A stretch of 64,000 nt of DNA. Origin: Amycolatopsis benzoatilytica AK 16/65 (lineage in GTDB: Bacteria > Actinomycetota > Actinomycetes > Mycobacteriales > Pseudonocardiaceae). Of the stretch, positions 48,928 to 57,687 are shown one piece after another. The position numbers were made by a program, and so were the translations under genes. Numbering within the stretch: the first letter of the stretch is position 1; each line of letters opens with the position of its first letter. The stretch lies in assembly GCF_000383915.1 (NCBI RefSeq), contig NZ_KB912942.1, forward strand, positions 2,578,561 to 2,642,560, written 5' to 3'. The notes below the pieces were generated by a model. The model saw only the letters and a program-made list of their open reading frames with translations. It was not told where the DNA came from and ran no database searches.

Positions 48928-51900
48928 TCACCAGGTGTCGATGCGCTTGCGCGGGCCGGCGGGGCGGTCGCCCGGCAGCGCGCGGGTGATCCACCTGCGG
49001 GTGTCGGCCGGGTCGATCACGTCGTCCATTTCGAACACCGCCGCCGCGGCGAGCGCCTTGCCGCGCTGATAGCTCTCGGCGAGCAGCCGGTCGAATTCGC
49101 GCTGTTTCTCGCCGTGGTCGGCGATCGCGTCGAGTTCGCGGCGGTAGCCGAGACGCACCGCGCCCTCCAGGCCCATCCCGCCGACTTCACCGCTCGGCCA
49201 CGCGACCATCGCCGCCGGCACCCGGAACCCGCCGCCGACCATCGCCATCGCGCCGAGCCCGTACGCCTTGCGCAGCACGACTCCCACCATCGGCACGTCC
49301 AGATGACCGCCCGCGACGAACATCCGGCCGAACTTGCGCACCGTCGCGGTCCGCTCGGCGTCCGGGCCGACCATGAACCCCGGAGTGTCGACCAGCGAAA
49401 CCACCGGCAAGCCATGCGCGTCGCACAGCTGCAGGAACCGGGCGGTCTTGTCCGCGGCGTCGGCGTCGATCGCGCCGCCGAGATGGCGGGGGTTGTTCGC
49501 GATCAGGCCCATCGGACGGCCTTCGATGCGCACCAGCGCGGTCACGACCCCCGCGCCGAATCCGCGGCGCAGCTCCAGCACCGAATCGTCGTCGGCGAGC
49601 AGTTCGATCGCGCGCCGCACGTCGTAGACGCGGACGCGGTTCTCCGGCACCACGTGCCGCAGCCGTCGCTGGTCCGGTGCCGTCCACTCGCGACGGTCGC
49701 CCTGGAAGTAGGACAGGTAGCGGCGCGCCAGGTCCACCGCCTCGGCCTCGTCGGCGGCGACCAGGTCCAGCACCCCGTTCGGTTCCTGCACCGAAACCGG
49801 GCCGACCTCCTCTGGCCGGAACACGCCGAGGCCGCCGCCTTCGATCATCGCCGGACCGCCCATGCCGATCGTGGCGTCCGCGGTCGCGATCACGACGTCG
49901 CAGACGCCCAGCAGGGCGGCGTTCCCGGCGAAGCACCGGCCGGCCGCGATGCCGACCGTCGGCACCAGCCCGTTGAGCCGGCCCATCGCCGCGAAGGTGT
50001 CGAGATCGAGCCCGCCGGCGGTGACCACGTCGGTGTCGCCCGGCCGCCCGCCGCCGCCCTCGGCGAACAGGACGACCGGAAGCTGCTGGCGTGCAGCGAG
50101 ATCCAGCATCCGGTCGGTCTTCTCGTGGTTCATGAAGCCCTGCGTGCCGGCCAGCACCGTGTAGTCGTAGGACAGCACGACGCACCGTCCGTCGCCGGCG
50201 TGCTCGGCGTTGACGGTGCCGATGCCGGTGACCATGCCGTCGGCCGGGGTGTTGGCGATCAGGTCCTCTTCCGTCCGGCGCTGGCGCTGCGCGGCGATCA
50301 CCAGCGCGCCGTACTCCAGGAAGCTGCCGTCGTCGCACAGATCCGCGATGTTCTCCCGCGCGGTGCGATGGCCGCTCCGGCGGCGCTTGGCGACAGCTTC
50401 CGGCCGTGCCTCGTCGAGGCCGATCCGGTGCCGCTGCACCACTTCTTCGAGGTCCGGGCGCACTTCCTCGGGGTCTGGCTCGGCCCGCCCGGCGTTTCCC
50501 TCGCCCGGATCGGCGTCCGGGATCAGGTCGACGAGCGACTGCCCAGCCCGCGCGAGGTCGCCGACACCGATCCGGACCGCCCGCACCTCGCCGGGGTACG
50601 GCGCGGCGAGGACATGCTCCATCTTCATCGCTTCCAGCACGACCACCGGATCCCCGGCCGCCACCCGGGCACCCGGGTCGGCCACGAACACCACCGTGCC
50701 GGCGAAATCCGCCGCCAGCCCGGCACCGTCCGCGGCGGCCGGGGCGGGCACCGGGACCAGTTCCGCGAGATGTTCGTCCACAAAGGACGTCGTTGCCCGG
50801 CCCTGCCGGACTTCTTCGCGGGCGAGCAGTTCCCGCAGGAATTCCACGTTCGTCCGCAGGCCCTCGACACGCACCTCGGCCACTGCCGACCGAGCGGCGT
50901 CGAGCGCCGCCGCCAGCTCGGCGGACGGAACGTGCGTAATGATCTTCGCCAGCAACGAGTCGTAGACCGTGGTCACGACCTCACCGGCGTGCGCGGCCGT
51001 GTCGACCCGCACGCCCGGACCGCCCGGCAGGTCCAGCGCTTCGATCCGGCCGGCCGTCGCGTGCGCGGCTCCGTCCGGGCGCAGCTCTTCCGCGTTGACG
51101 CGGCACTGCACCGCTGTCCCTTGTGCCGGCGGGATCGCGTCCTGAGCCAGCCCGAGTTCGGCCAGCGTCGCGCCGGCCGCGATCCGCAACTGTGCGGCGA
51201 CCAGGTCCAGCCCGGTCACCGCTTCGGTGACGGTGTGCTCGACCTGGATCCGCGGATTCGCTTCCAGGAACGCGAACCGCGCCGGATCGTCCGCGTCGAC
51301 CAGGAACTCCACCGTGCACAACCCGCGATAGGAAACCGCGGCCGTCATCCGGACCGCGGCGTCGCGCAACCGCTCGCGGCACGCCTCGGGCACCGTCCGC
51401 GCGGGCGCGACCTCGACCACCTTCTGCTGCCGCCGCTGCAGGCTGCATTCCCGGTCCCAGACGTGACTGACCGCTCCGGTGCCGTCGCCGACAATCTGCA
51501 CCTCGACGTGCCTCGCCCGCGAGACCAGTTCTTCCACGAAGACGGTGTCGTCGCCGAACGCCCGCAACGCCTCCGACCGGCACCGTTCGATCGCGCCCGC
51601 CAGGTTCGCCGGGTCGAGCACTCGCCGCATCCCGCGTCCGCCGCCGCCCGCGACCGCCTTCACCATCACGCCCCGCCCCGGGCCGAGGCCGGCCAGGAAC
51701 TCGCTCGCCGCGTCGACGTCGGCGCAGGCTCGCAGGACCGGCACGCCGAGCTTCTCGGCCAGCTGCCGCGCGCCGCCTTTGTCACCGAACGTCCGCAGTA
51801 CTGCTGCTTCCGGCCCGACGAACCGGATCCCGCGCGCCTCGCACCCGTCCGCCAGCGCCGCGCTTTCGGACAGGAAGCCGTACCCGGGATGCAGCAGCTC

Positions 51901-52113
51901 GCATCCGGCGCGTTCCGCCGCCGCGACGAGCTGGTCCGCGTCCAGGTACGGCCGTTCCCCTGCGAGCACCACCACCTCGTCGGCCAGCCGGTGCACCGGG
52001 CCGTCGGCTTCTTCGGCGGCCTTCACGGCGACCGCGCGCCAGCCGAGGGCGCGTGCGGCGCGCAGGACGCGGAGGGCGATCTCGCCACGGTTGGCGATGA
52101 GAACGGAAGGCAA
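48928..52113 (-). CDS. Single-chain biotin-dependent acyl-CoA carboxylase (BC-BCCP-CT)
   Basis: This 1061-residue fused enzyme combines a biotin carboxylase domain (residues 1 to about 450, with GGGGRGMRRV and EVQIVGDG), a biotinyl domain with EAMKMEH where Lys497 is the biotinylation site, and both halves of a carboxyltransferase (from about 560). These three parts are on separate chains in the usual AccA/PccB enzymes of actinomycetes; this long-chain arrangement is known for some acyl-CoA carboxylases. Substrate could be propionyl-, methylcrotonyl-, geranyl- or longer acyl-CoA. The divergent TetR gene 78 nt away is the likely regulator. Confidence 0.92.
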   Translation of the reverse strand: MPSVLIANRGEIALRVLRAARALGWRAVAVKAAEEADGPVHRLADEVVVLAGERPYLDADQLVAAAERAGCELLHPGYGFLSESAALADGCEARGIRFVGPEAAVLRTFGDKGGARQLAEKLGVPVLRACADVDAASEFLAGLGPGRGVMVKAVAGGGGRGMRRVLDPANLAGAIERCRSEALRAFGDDTVFVEELVSRARHVEVQIVGDGTGAVSHVWDRECSLQRRQQKVVEVAPARTVPEACRERLRDAAVRMTAAVSYRGLCTVEFLVDADDPARFAFLEANPRIQVEHTVTEAVTGLDLVAAQLRIAAGATLAELGLAQDAIPPAQGTAVQCRVNAEELRPDGAAHATAGRIEALDLPGGPGVRVDTAAHAGEVVTTVYDSLLAKIITHVPSAELAAALDAARSAVAEVRVEGLRTNVEFLRELLAREEVRQGRATTSFVDEHLAELVPVPAPAAADGAGLAADFAGTVVFVADPGARVAAGDPVVVLEAMKMEHVLAAPYPGEVRAVRIGVGDLARAGQSLVDLIPDADPGEGNAGRAEPDPEEVRPDLEEVVQRHRIGLDEARPEAVAKRRRSGHRTARENIADLCDDGSFLEYGALVIAAQRQRRTEEDLIANTPADGMVTGIGTVNAEHAGDGRCVVLSYDYTVLAGTQGFMNHEKTDRMLDLAARQQLPVVLFAEGGGGRPGDTDVVTAGGLDLDTFAAMGRLNGLVPTVGIAAGRCFAGNAALLGVCDVVIATADATIGMGGPAMIEGGGLGVFRPEEVGPVSVQEPNGVLDLVAADEAEAVDLARRYLSYFQGDRREWTAPDQRRLRHVVPENRVRVYDVRRAIELLADDDSVLELRRGFGAGVVTALVRIEGRPMGLIANNPRHLGGAIDADAADKTARFLQLCDAHGLPVVSLVDTPGFMVGPDAERTATVRKFGRMFVAGGHLDVPMVGVVLRKAYGLGAMAMVGGGFRVPAAMVAWPSGEVGGMGLEGAVRLGYRRELDAIADHGEKQREFDRLLAESYQRGKALAAAAVFEMDDVIDPADTRRWITRALPGDRPAGPRKRIDTW

Positions 52114-52153
52114 GGCGTGCTCCTCGGGGAACGGGACGTGCCCTCATCGTGCT

Positions 52154-52181
52154 TTGACATTGACGTCAACGTCAATAGGTA
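52154..52181 (+). promoter_or_regulatory. Promoter and palindromic operator of the TetR/acyl-CoA carboxylase pair
   Basis: TTGACA (52154-52159), 16 nt, TAGGTA (52176-52181) precede the TetR ATG at 52192. The spacer is filled by ATTGACGT-CA-ACGTCAAT (52159-52176), a perfect 8-bp inverted repeat, ideal for autorepression by a TetR dimer and for control of the divergent carboxylase operon. Confidence 0.72.
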
Positions 52182-52191
52182 TGCTCCGGGG

Positions 52192-52812
52192 ATGGCATCC
52201 GGAACCTGGGCGGTGCGCGAGAAGCTCGACCGTGCCGACAGCGCGACGCGGCACGCGCTGCTTGCCGCCGCGCGCCGCGTGTTCGAGACGAAAGGGTTCG
52301 CGCTGACCACCATCGCGGACATCGCCCGCGAGGCCGGCGTCGGGCGAGCGACCTTCTACGTGTACTTCGCGGACAAGGAAGAGGTCTTCGCGCACCTGGC
52401 GCGCCAGGTACGCGACCAGCTGGTCGAAGCCCAGGAGCTGAGCGGTCTCGACCCGGACGACCCGTGGGCGGTGGCCGCCGCGACCACCGCCGCGTACCTC
52501 GACGCGTACGCGGAGAACCTGTCCTTCCTGACCGTCCTGGACCACCAGGCGATCGCCGACCCCGCGATGGCGGAGCTCCGCGAGGAGATCCACGAACTGC
52601 CCACCAAGCGCGGCGGCCGCTACATCCGGCGGCTCGCCGAGCGCGGGCTGGCCGACCCCGCCGCCGACCCGGAAATCGTTTCGCTGGGCGGCGGCGGCCT
52701 GGTCGCCGTTCTCGCGCCGGTGCTGGCCCGGCATCCGGAACGCCGGGAGCAACTGCTCGCCGACCTGACGCAGATGTACCTGCGGCTGCTAGGAGTTCCG
52801 CCGAAGCCGTGA
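52192..52812 (+). CDS. TetR-family regulator of the acyl-CoA module
   Basis: This 206-residue protein has a standard TetR HTH at residues about 20-65 (ALLAAARRVFETKGFALTTIADIAREAGVGRATFYVYFADKEEVF) and an all-helical ligand domain. It is divergent from the carboxylase gene. A perfect palindrome overlaps its promoter, so it likely represses itself and the carboxylase/ligase operon, with an acyl-CoA as inducer (inference from many similar pairs). Confidence 0.92.
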   Translation: MASGTWAVREKLDRADSATRHALLAAARRVFETKGFALTTIADIAREAGVGRATFYVYFADKEEVFAHLARQVRDQLVEAQELSGLDPDDPWAVAAATTAAYLDAYAENLSFLTVLDHQAIADPAMAELREEIHELPTKRGGRYIRRLAERGLADPAADPEIVSLGGGGLVAVLAPVLARHPERREQLLADLTQMYLRLLGVPPKP

Positions 52813-52850
52813 CACCTCGGCCCGGCCGGCCCGCCTGGTACCGTCGGAAC

Positions 52851-53708
52851 GTGATCTTGCTGCCCGGACAGCACGGCGGAGACGAACCGGCACCCGGCGC
52901 GAACCCCGGCAGCCGCCGCGCCCTCGTCGACCGGCGCAGGCTGCTCTTCGGGCTCCTTCCGGCCGCCGCCCTGCTGGCCGCTTGCACTCCCCCGGACAAC
53001 CCAGCACCTGCCCGGCCGCAGGCCCGGACCACCGGTAAGCCGCTGGCGCTGATCTACAACGGACCGCAGGGCTGCACCGACTGCGCCCCGACCATGGCGG
53101 AGGTGTTGCACACGGCGCCGCAACCATTCGAAGTCGCCTATGTGGGGCCGGGCACTGGCACTCCGCTGACCGCGTCCGCATTGGCGCCGGCGCAGTTGTA
53201 CGTCCAGCCTGGCGGCGGAGCCGACCTGGACGCGACGTGGCGCGATCTGAAGGGTTCCGCCAAGGCGCTCCGCGACTGGGTGCACGGCGGAGGCTGCTAT
53301 CTGGGCCTGTGCTTCGGGGGCTATCTCGCCGGCCGCAACCCGGGATTCGAGCTGCTGCCCGGCGACACCCGGGGGTACACCGACACGCCGGACGCGACCG
53401 TCCTGGACGCACGCGACACGGTCGTGCCGGTGACCTGGAAAGGCAAGCCACGGCACATGTATTTCCAGGACGGGCCGGCGTTTCTGCTCGACGACGGCGC
53501 GGACGCGACCGTCCTCGCGACTTATCCCAACGGGACCGCCGCCGCGGTCGTCGCGCCCTACGGCAAGGGGCGGGCAGGCGTCTGCGGACCGCATCCGGAG
53601 GCCGACGAATCCTGGTATGCGGACGAAGACCTCACCAACCCGGACGGGGTCCGGCTCGATCTGGCGTATGAACTGATCGACGCGACGCTCGGCCGTACCG
53701 CTCGCTGA
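52851..53708 (+). CDS. Lipoprotein with biotin-protein-ligase N-terminal/DJ-1-like domain
   Basis: This 285-residue predicted lipoprotein has a charged N-terminus with twin arginines (RRRLLFGLLPAAALLAAC; lipobox Cys45), a short proline-rich linker and a class I amidotransferase-like fold as in the N-terminal part of eukaryotic biotin-protein ligases. The elbow motif is GLCFGGYLAG with a candidate nucleophile Cys. Proteins of this kind are exported, have no known substrate, and are not biotin ligases. The GTG at 52851 is probably leaderless. Confidence 0.8.
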   Translation: MILLPGQHGGDEPAPGANPGSRRALVDRRRLLFGLLPAAALLAACTPPDNPAPARPQARTTGKPLALIYNGPQGCTDCAPTMAEVLHTAPQPFEVAYVGPGTGTPLTASALAPAQLYVQPGGGADLDATWRDLKGSAKALRDWVHGGGCYLGLCFGGYLAGRNPGFELLPGDTRGYTDTPDATVLDARDTVVPVTWKGKPRHMYFQDGPAFLLDDGADATVLATYPNGTAAAVVAPYGKGRAGVCGPHPEADESWYADEDLTNPDGVRLDLAYELIDATLGRTAR

Positions 53709-53791
53709 CCGACGCCGTCGTATCCAACTGCGGTCGTCGATGTTCAGGCGGCGAGCCGGTCAGCGATCCGGCGCATCGAACAGCAGTTGTG

Positions 53792-54385
53792 CTACTTCGC
53801 CGAAGAGCCGAGGCGGAACCGCAGGATGCTGTCGATGCCCCGCAGGAACGTTTCGCCGACCTGGGCCGGGTCGGCGAGACAGCCCGACGCCATCGCGCCG
53901 TCGCGCAGCAGCACGAAATGCCGGCCGGCCGGCTCCGGCGAAGTCTCGCCGGCCTTCGCGAGCAGGTCCGTGATCGTGCGGAGGAACCATTCCCGGTGTG
54001 CCAGAACGGCTTTGTGCACCGGATGGGCCGGGTCCGGATACTCCGCCGCCGCGTTGAGGAACGCGCAGCCGCGGAAATGCGCGGACTGGATGCTCTCCGC
54101 GATCGACGCGGCGATCGCGCGCAGCGCGTCCTCCGCCGGCAGGTCTCCGGCCAGGATCTTCTCGATGCCCGCGCGCTCCATCTCGGAGACGCCGCGCAGA
54201 TACGCGACGACCAGGTCTTCCTTGCCCGGGAAATGCCGGTACAGGGTGGCACGGGTGACCTTCGCTTCCGCCACGAGCCGGTCGATCCCCACCGAATGCA
54301 GGCCCTCGGCATAGAAGATCCGGGTCGCTGTCGAGAGCAGCCTCGCCCGCGCCTGCGACACCTGGCCCTTGGCCTTCTGCACCAT
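53792..54385 (-). CDS. TetR-family regulator
   Basis: This 197-residue protein has a TetR HTH at residues about 12-58 (RLLSTATRIFYAEGLHSVGIDRLVAEAKVTRATLYRHFPGKEDLV) and a TetR_C domain with FRGCAFLNAAAEYPDP, typical of a subgroup that often senses electrophiles or antibiotics. It stands alone between the lipoprotein and the chorismate mutase gene, and no target is evident. Confidence 0.9.
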   Translation of the reverse strand: MVQKAKGQVSQARARLLSTATRIFYAEGLHSVGIDRLVAEAKVTRATLYRHFPGKEDLVVAYLRGVSEMERAGIEKILAGDLPAEDALRAIAASIAESIQSAHFRGCAFLNAAAEYPDPAHPVHKAVLAHREWFLRTITDLLAKAGETSPEPAGRHFVLLRDGAMASGCLADPAQVGETFLRGIDSILRFRLGSSAK

Positions 54386-54527
54386 GCCGGCCACGCTAGC
54401 AAAGAGAACGGCCCGTCTCGCGGACCAGAAGTACCCCGAGTTCGGCAAACGCCACCCAGGCGGCCGCGATTGTCGGCAGAATCGGAGCCGCCCCCGACGC
54501 CTGAGCCCGGAGAAGCGAGGCACCCCA

Positions 54528-55151
54528 GTGAACGCACGCAACAAGACAGCTCGTGGCATCGCGGTTGCCGCGCTGACCGTCGCCGCCACCGTCACCTTGA
54601 CCGCCGCTCCGGCCATCGCCGCGCCTGCCTCGGCGCTGTACGCGCCCGCCGCGAGCCATGCCATCGGCAGGCTCGGCCCGCTGGTCGGACTCGTCGTCGA
54701 GCGGCTGCAAGTCAGCGACGACGTGGCTGCCGCGAAGTTCGGCACCGGGTCGCCGATCGACGACCCGGCTCGCGAACAGCAGGTGCTCGACCAGGTGCGC
54801 AAGCAGGCCACCGCACTCGGGCTCGATCCGGACGCGGCGGCGGCCTTCTTCCGAGACCAGATCACCGCGAGCAAGACGGTGCAGCGGGGCCTGTTCGCCC
54901 GCTGGACCGCGCACCCGGACCAGGCCCCGACCACCCGCCCCGACCTGGGCCAGATCCGGATCCGGCTGGACCGGTTGACCACCGAACTGCTGGCGCAGCT
55001 CAAGTCCACCGCCCGCTTCCGCGCCGAGCCGATCGGGTGCACCGTCCAGCTGGCGCTGGCGGCCGGTTCGGCGACGGTGCTGGACCGGCTGGACGGGCTG
55101 CACCGCCGGGCACTCGGCACCGCGGTGCATTCGGTGTGCGCCCGCCGGTAG
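54528..55151 (+). CDS. Secreted chorismate mutase (AroQ-gamma type)
   Basis: This 207-residue protein has a signal peptide of about 32 residues (hydrophobic core AVAALTVAATVTLTAAPAI, cut after AIAA) and the gamma-class AroQ helical domain of the Mycobacterium tuberculosis secreted enzyme Rv1885c. Arg59, Lys70 and Arg82 are spaced 11 and 12 residues apart, exactly as the catalytic Arg49, Lys60 and Arg72 in that enzyme. It should convert chorismate to prephenate outside the cytoplasm, for an unknown purpose. GTG start at 54528 with GAAGCGAGG. Confidence 0.92.
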   Translation: MNARNKTARGIAVAALTVAATVTLTAAPAIAAPASALYAPAASHAIGRLGPLVGLVVERLQVSDDVAAAKFGTGSPIDDPAREQQVLDQVRKQATALGLDPDAAAAFFRDQITASKTVQRGLFARWTAHPDQAPTTRPDLGQIRIRLDRLTTELLAQLKSTARFRAEPIGCTVQLALAAGSATVLDRLDGLHRRALGTAVHSVCARR

Positions 55152-55157
55152 CGCGAA

Positions 55158-55171
55158 CGCCCTCGAGGGCG
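55158..55171. terminator. Short palindrome between convergent genes
   Basis: CGCCCTCGAGGGCG is a perfect 14-bp palindrome between the convergent chorismate mutase and SDR genes. It is weak as a terminator because there is no true loop. Confidence 0.3.
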
Positions 55172-55176
55172 GGATG

Positions 55177-56013
55177 TCAGCTGTCGAACGGAGACCACGG
55201 CAAGACTTTGCCGAACCGGACCAGTTCGCCGTAGTGCGCCGGGTCGACCGGGTTCAGTGCCAGATCCGCCAGCGGGACCGCGGCCTGCGCGGGCGTCTGC
55301 GCGGTGCTGACGTCCCACCAGAGCGCCGAGGTCGGCGTGTTGATCATTCCCGGGCAGACCGCCGCCAGCAGGATGCCGCGGCGCTCGTCCTCCGCCCGGC
55401 GCTCGGACGCGAGCGCCCGAACGGCCGAGACCTGGGCGATCTTCGACGGGATGTTGACGAACCCGGGCCACGCGCCGGAACGGGCGCTGCCGTCGCGGAC
55501 CGCGTCGCGCCAGGCGGACACCTGCTCGTCCACTTCGTCCAGAGAGGACAGTGCGGCGAATCGGTCGTGCAGCACCGGGGCCAGGTGGTGCAGCCGGCCG
55601 AGGCTGCTGGCGACCACGATCAGCCGGCCGTCGTCGCGCAGCAGCGGGGCGAACGCACGCAGCACCCGAGTGGTGCCGAAGTTGTTCACCTCGGTGTACG
55701 CCTCGACGATCTCGCGCGGGTCGTCGTCGGGGCCGACTCGCATCACGGCGTTGTTGAACACGATGTCGACGCCGCCGTGCCGTTCGCACAGCAGTTCGGC
55801 GAATCGCGCCGCCGCGTCCGGCACCGAGACATCGAACACCTCGCCGCGCACTCGCGCGCCGCCGGCAGGCAGTGTTTCGACGGCCTGCTGCACGCGGCCG
55901 GAATCCCGGCCGGTGAGGTACACCGTGTCCTCCGCGTTCATTCGTTGCGCCAGACCTTCGACCAAAGCGAGGCCGAGCCCTTGGGTCGCTCCGGTGACCA
56001 CGGCGACCTTCAT
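55177..56013 (-). CDS. Short-chain dehydrogenase/reductase
   Basis: This 278-residue SDR has the cofactor motif VTGATQGLG (residues 6-14), NNAVM and the catalytic Ser/Tyr region altered: VASSLGRL is present, but no classical YxxxK follows at the usual distance (region FVNIPSKIAQVSAVRALA instead). The tyrosine may therefore be missing, as in carbonyl-reductase-like or non-catalytic members. Its ATG overlaps the stop of a short SDR fragment by 4 nt. Confidence 0.85.
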   Translation of the reverse strand: MKVAVVTGATQGLGLALVEGLAQRMNAEDTVYLTGRDSGRVQQAVETLPAGGARVRGEVFDVSVPDAAARFAELLCERHGGVDIVFNNAVMRVGPDDDPREIVEAYTEVNNFGTTRVLRAFAPLLRDDGRLIVVASSLGRLHHLAPVLHDRFAALSSLDEVDEQVSAWRDAVRDGSARSGAWPGFVNIPSKIAQVSAVRALASERRAEDERRGILLAAVCPGMINTPTSALWWDVSTAQTPAQAAVPLADLALNPVDPAHYGELVRFGKVLPWSPFDS

Positions 56014-56168
56014 GCTCCCGCCGCCAGCTTCGGTGCGACGCGAATCCCGGTGGCGACGAGCGTGGACGAACCGCCGGTGACTACCGCGCGGCGGCCGGAA
56101 AGGTCAATGCCGGCAACGACTTCGGCGGCAGTACCGGCGAGGCCGAACGGTGGCTGGAACAGTGTCAT
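56010..56168 (-). pseudogene. 52-residue N-terminal fragment of an SDR gene
   Basis: The reading frame starts with ATG at 56168 and encodes MTLFQPPFGLAGTAAEVV followed by GIDLSGRRAVVTGGSS and then a short tail ending in AAGA. The first part is the N-terminus of a common SDR subgroup. The glycine-rich loop breaks off after TGGSS and the rest of the Rossmann fold is absent, so this is a truncated remnant. Its stop overlaps the start of the intact SDR by 4 nt, so it may still act as a translated leader for that gene. Confidence 0.65.
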
Positions 56169-56238
56169 GTCTCCACGGTAAGCAGCTTTCGCTCATGTAG
56201 ACAGCGAAAAATTCTCAACCGTGGTATGCGTAAACGTC

Positions 56239-57156
56239 ATGGCCTTCACCGACGCGTCACTGGTCGCTCTCCGGGTGTTCCGGGAGGTCGCCGAACGCGG
56301 CACGCTCACCGCGGCGGCCACCGCGCTCGGGTACACGCAGTCCGCGGTGTCCCGGCAGATCGCCTCGCTCGAACGGGCAGCCGGTGCGGCACTGCTCGAA
56401 CGGCGCCACGACGGCGTCCGGCTGACCGCGGCAGGCCGGATAGTGCTGCGCCGCGCCGCCGACGTCATCGACCAGATCGACGCCACCGCGCGTGAACTGG
56501 CTGGCTTGCCGGAGGAATCCGGCCACGTCCGGCTCGGCTGGTTCGCCACCGCCGGCGCGGTCATCGTCCCCCGCGCGCTGGCGCTGCTCCGGGAAACGCA
56601 CCCGGCGATCGTCGTGACCAGCCGCGAAGGCAGCAGCCCGGCTCTGGTGCGCGCGCTGCGGGCCGGGACGATCGACCTCGCCGTGCTCGCCGCCGCTCCC
56701 CCGTACCGGCCGCTGGACACCGAAACCCCGGAACTGCGGGTGCAGGTGCTCACCGAGCGCAGCCTGCACGTCGCGGTGCCGGCGACTCATCCGCTAGCCC
56801 GCGGCGAATACCTCGACGTCGCGGACCTGCACGGGCAGCGCTGGATCGCAGGAGCCGCGCAAGAACTTCAGATGGGGGCGTGGCCGGGCCTCGCCGAACG
56901 GCCGGTGATCGCCCACACCGCCCGCGACTGGCTCGCGAAACTCCAGCTTGTCGCGGCGGGCTGCGGGATCACGACGGTCTCGCGGCTGCTCGCCTCGGTC
57001 GCCCCGCCCGGGGTGCGGATCCTCCCGGTCCGCGGCGGACCGTCGGAGCAGCGCCGGGTCCTGCTCGCTCGGCTGCCGCAGCCGATGCCGGACGCGGTCG
57101 CCCGCGTCGCGGCGGCGGTTCGGGAGGCGGCGCTGGAGGCCGGCGGAGCCCGGTGA
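56239..57156 (+). CDS. LysR-family transcriptional regulator
   Basis: This 305-residue protein has the LysR HTH at residues about 5-62 (LVALRVFREVAERGTLTAAATALGYTQSAVSRQIASLE) and a periplasmic-binding-like effector domain. It is divergent from the SDR fragment and SDR genes, which are its probable targets. The ATG at 56239 follows a short AT-rich spacer where a T-N11-A type site could lie around 56193-56230. Confidence 0.9.
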   Translation: MAFTDASLVALRVFREVAERGTLTAAATALGYTQSAVSRQIASLERAAGAALLERRHDGVRLTAAGRIVLRRAADVIDQIDATARELAGLPEESGHVRLGWFATAGAVIVPRALALLRETHPAIVVTSREGSSPALVRALRAGTIDLAVLAAAPPYRPLDTETPELRVQVLTERSLHVAVPATHPLARGEYLDVADLHGQRWIAGAAQELQMGAWPGLAERPVIAHTARDWLAKLQLVAAGCGITTVSRLLASVAPPGVRILPVRGGPSEQRRVLLARLPQPMPDAVARVAAAVREAALEAGGAR

Positions 57157-57225
57157 ACCGCTGGGGCCCCTGGCTCCGGCGGCTGTTGTTGTCGCGGACC
57201 GGCGTCGCACCAAGCGAAACCGCTC

Positions 57226-57669
57226 TCAGACGAGGGCGGCGGCCAGGCAGACGAACGCGGCCACAATGACGGCAACGCGGGCGTAGTGGTAGCGGTCCCA
57301 GCGGCTCATCTGCTCTTTCCAGTCCGCCGGCCGGGTCTGCGCGGTCCACTTCTTGCCCTGATTGTTGATCGGGACCAGCAGCAGCACCGACATGACCACG
57401 CTGACGATCAGCAAGGCGGCGCCGGCCACGACCAGCCCGGTGCCCGAGCCCCATCCGGCGACCGCCCAGATCGCGGTCAGCAGCAGCGAACCGAAGTACC
57501 AGAACGGCATGACCGCGCCGAGCATCCGGCCGCCATGGGAACGGGCGGCCTGATTGCTGTCGTCGGGAAGCGCGCTGAAGATGCGGTTCATGACGAAGGC
57601 GACCGAGAACTCGACCCCCACCATCATCCCGACGATGACGACAGTGCCGACCTCGAGCGTGCTGAGCAT
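57226..57669 (-). CDS. DUF1772 / anthrone oxygenase-like membrane protein
   Basis: This 147-residue protein has four transmembrane helices. The pattern EFSVAFVMNRIFSALP in the first loop and W-rich MSRWDRYHYARV near the end are typical of the DUF1772 family, which includes cofactor-free anthrone oxygenases. It is divergent from a TetR gene with clear operators in between, and is probably repressed by that TetR. Confidence 0.85.
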   Translation of the reverse strand: MLSTLEVGTVVIVGMMVGVEFSVAFVMNRIFSALPDDSNQAARSHGGRMLGAVMPFWYFGSLLLTAIWAVAGWGSGTGLVVAGAALLIVSVVMSVLLLVPINNQGKKWTAQTRPADWKEQMSRWDRYHYARVAVIVAAFVCLAAALV

Positions 57670-57687
57670 GGTGTCCCTCCAGAAGAT

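Noticed and set aside
49114..52191. Long rightward frame running into the TetR gene opposite the acyl-CoA carboxylase
   Set aside because: Only the last 206 codons (from 52192) show TetR homology; the rest mirrors the carboxylase coding sequence on the other strand.
53703..53765. CGCTGACCG / CGGTCAGCG inverted repeat between the lipoprotein and TetR genes as a terminator
   Set aside because: The 9-bp arms are 45 nt apart and partly inside the lipoprotein stop region; a stable terminator hairpin is unlikely.
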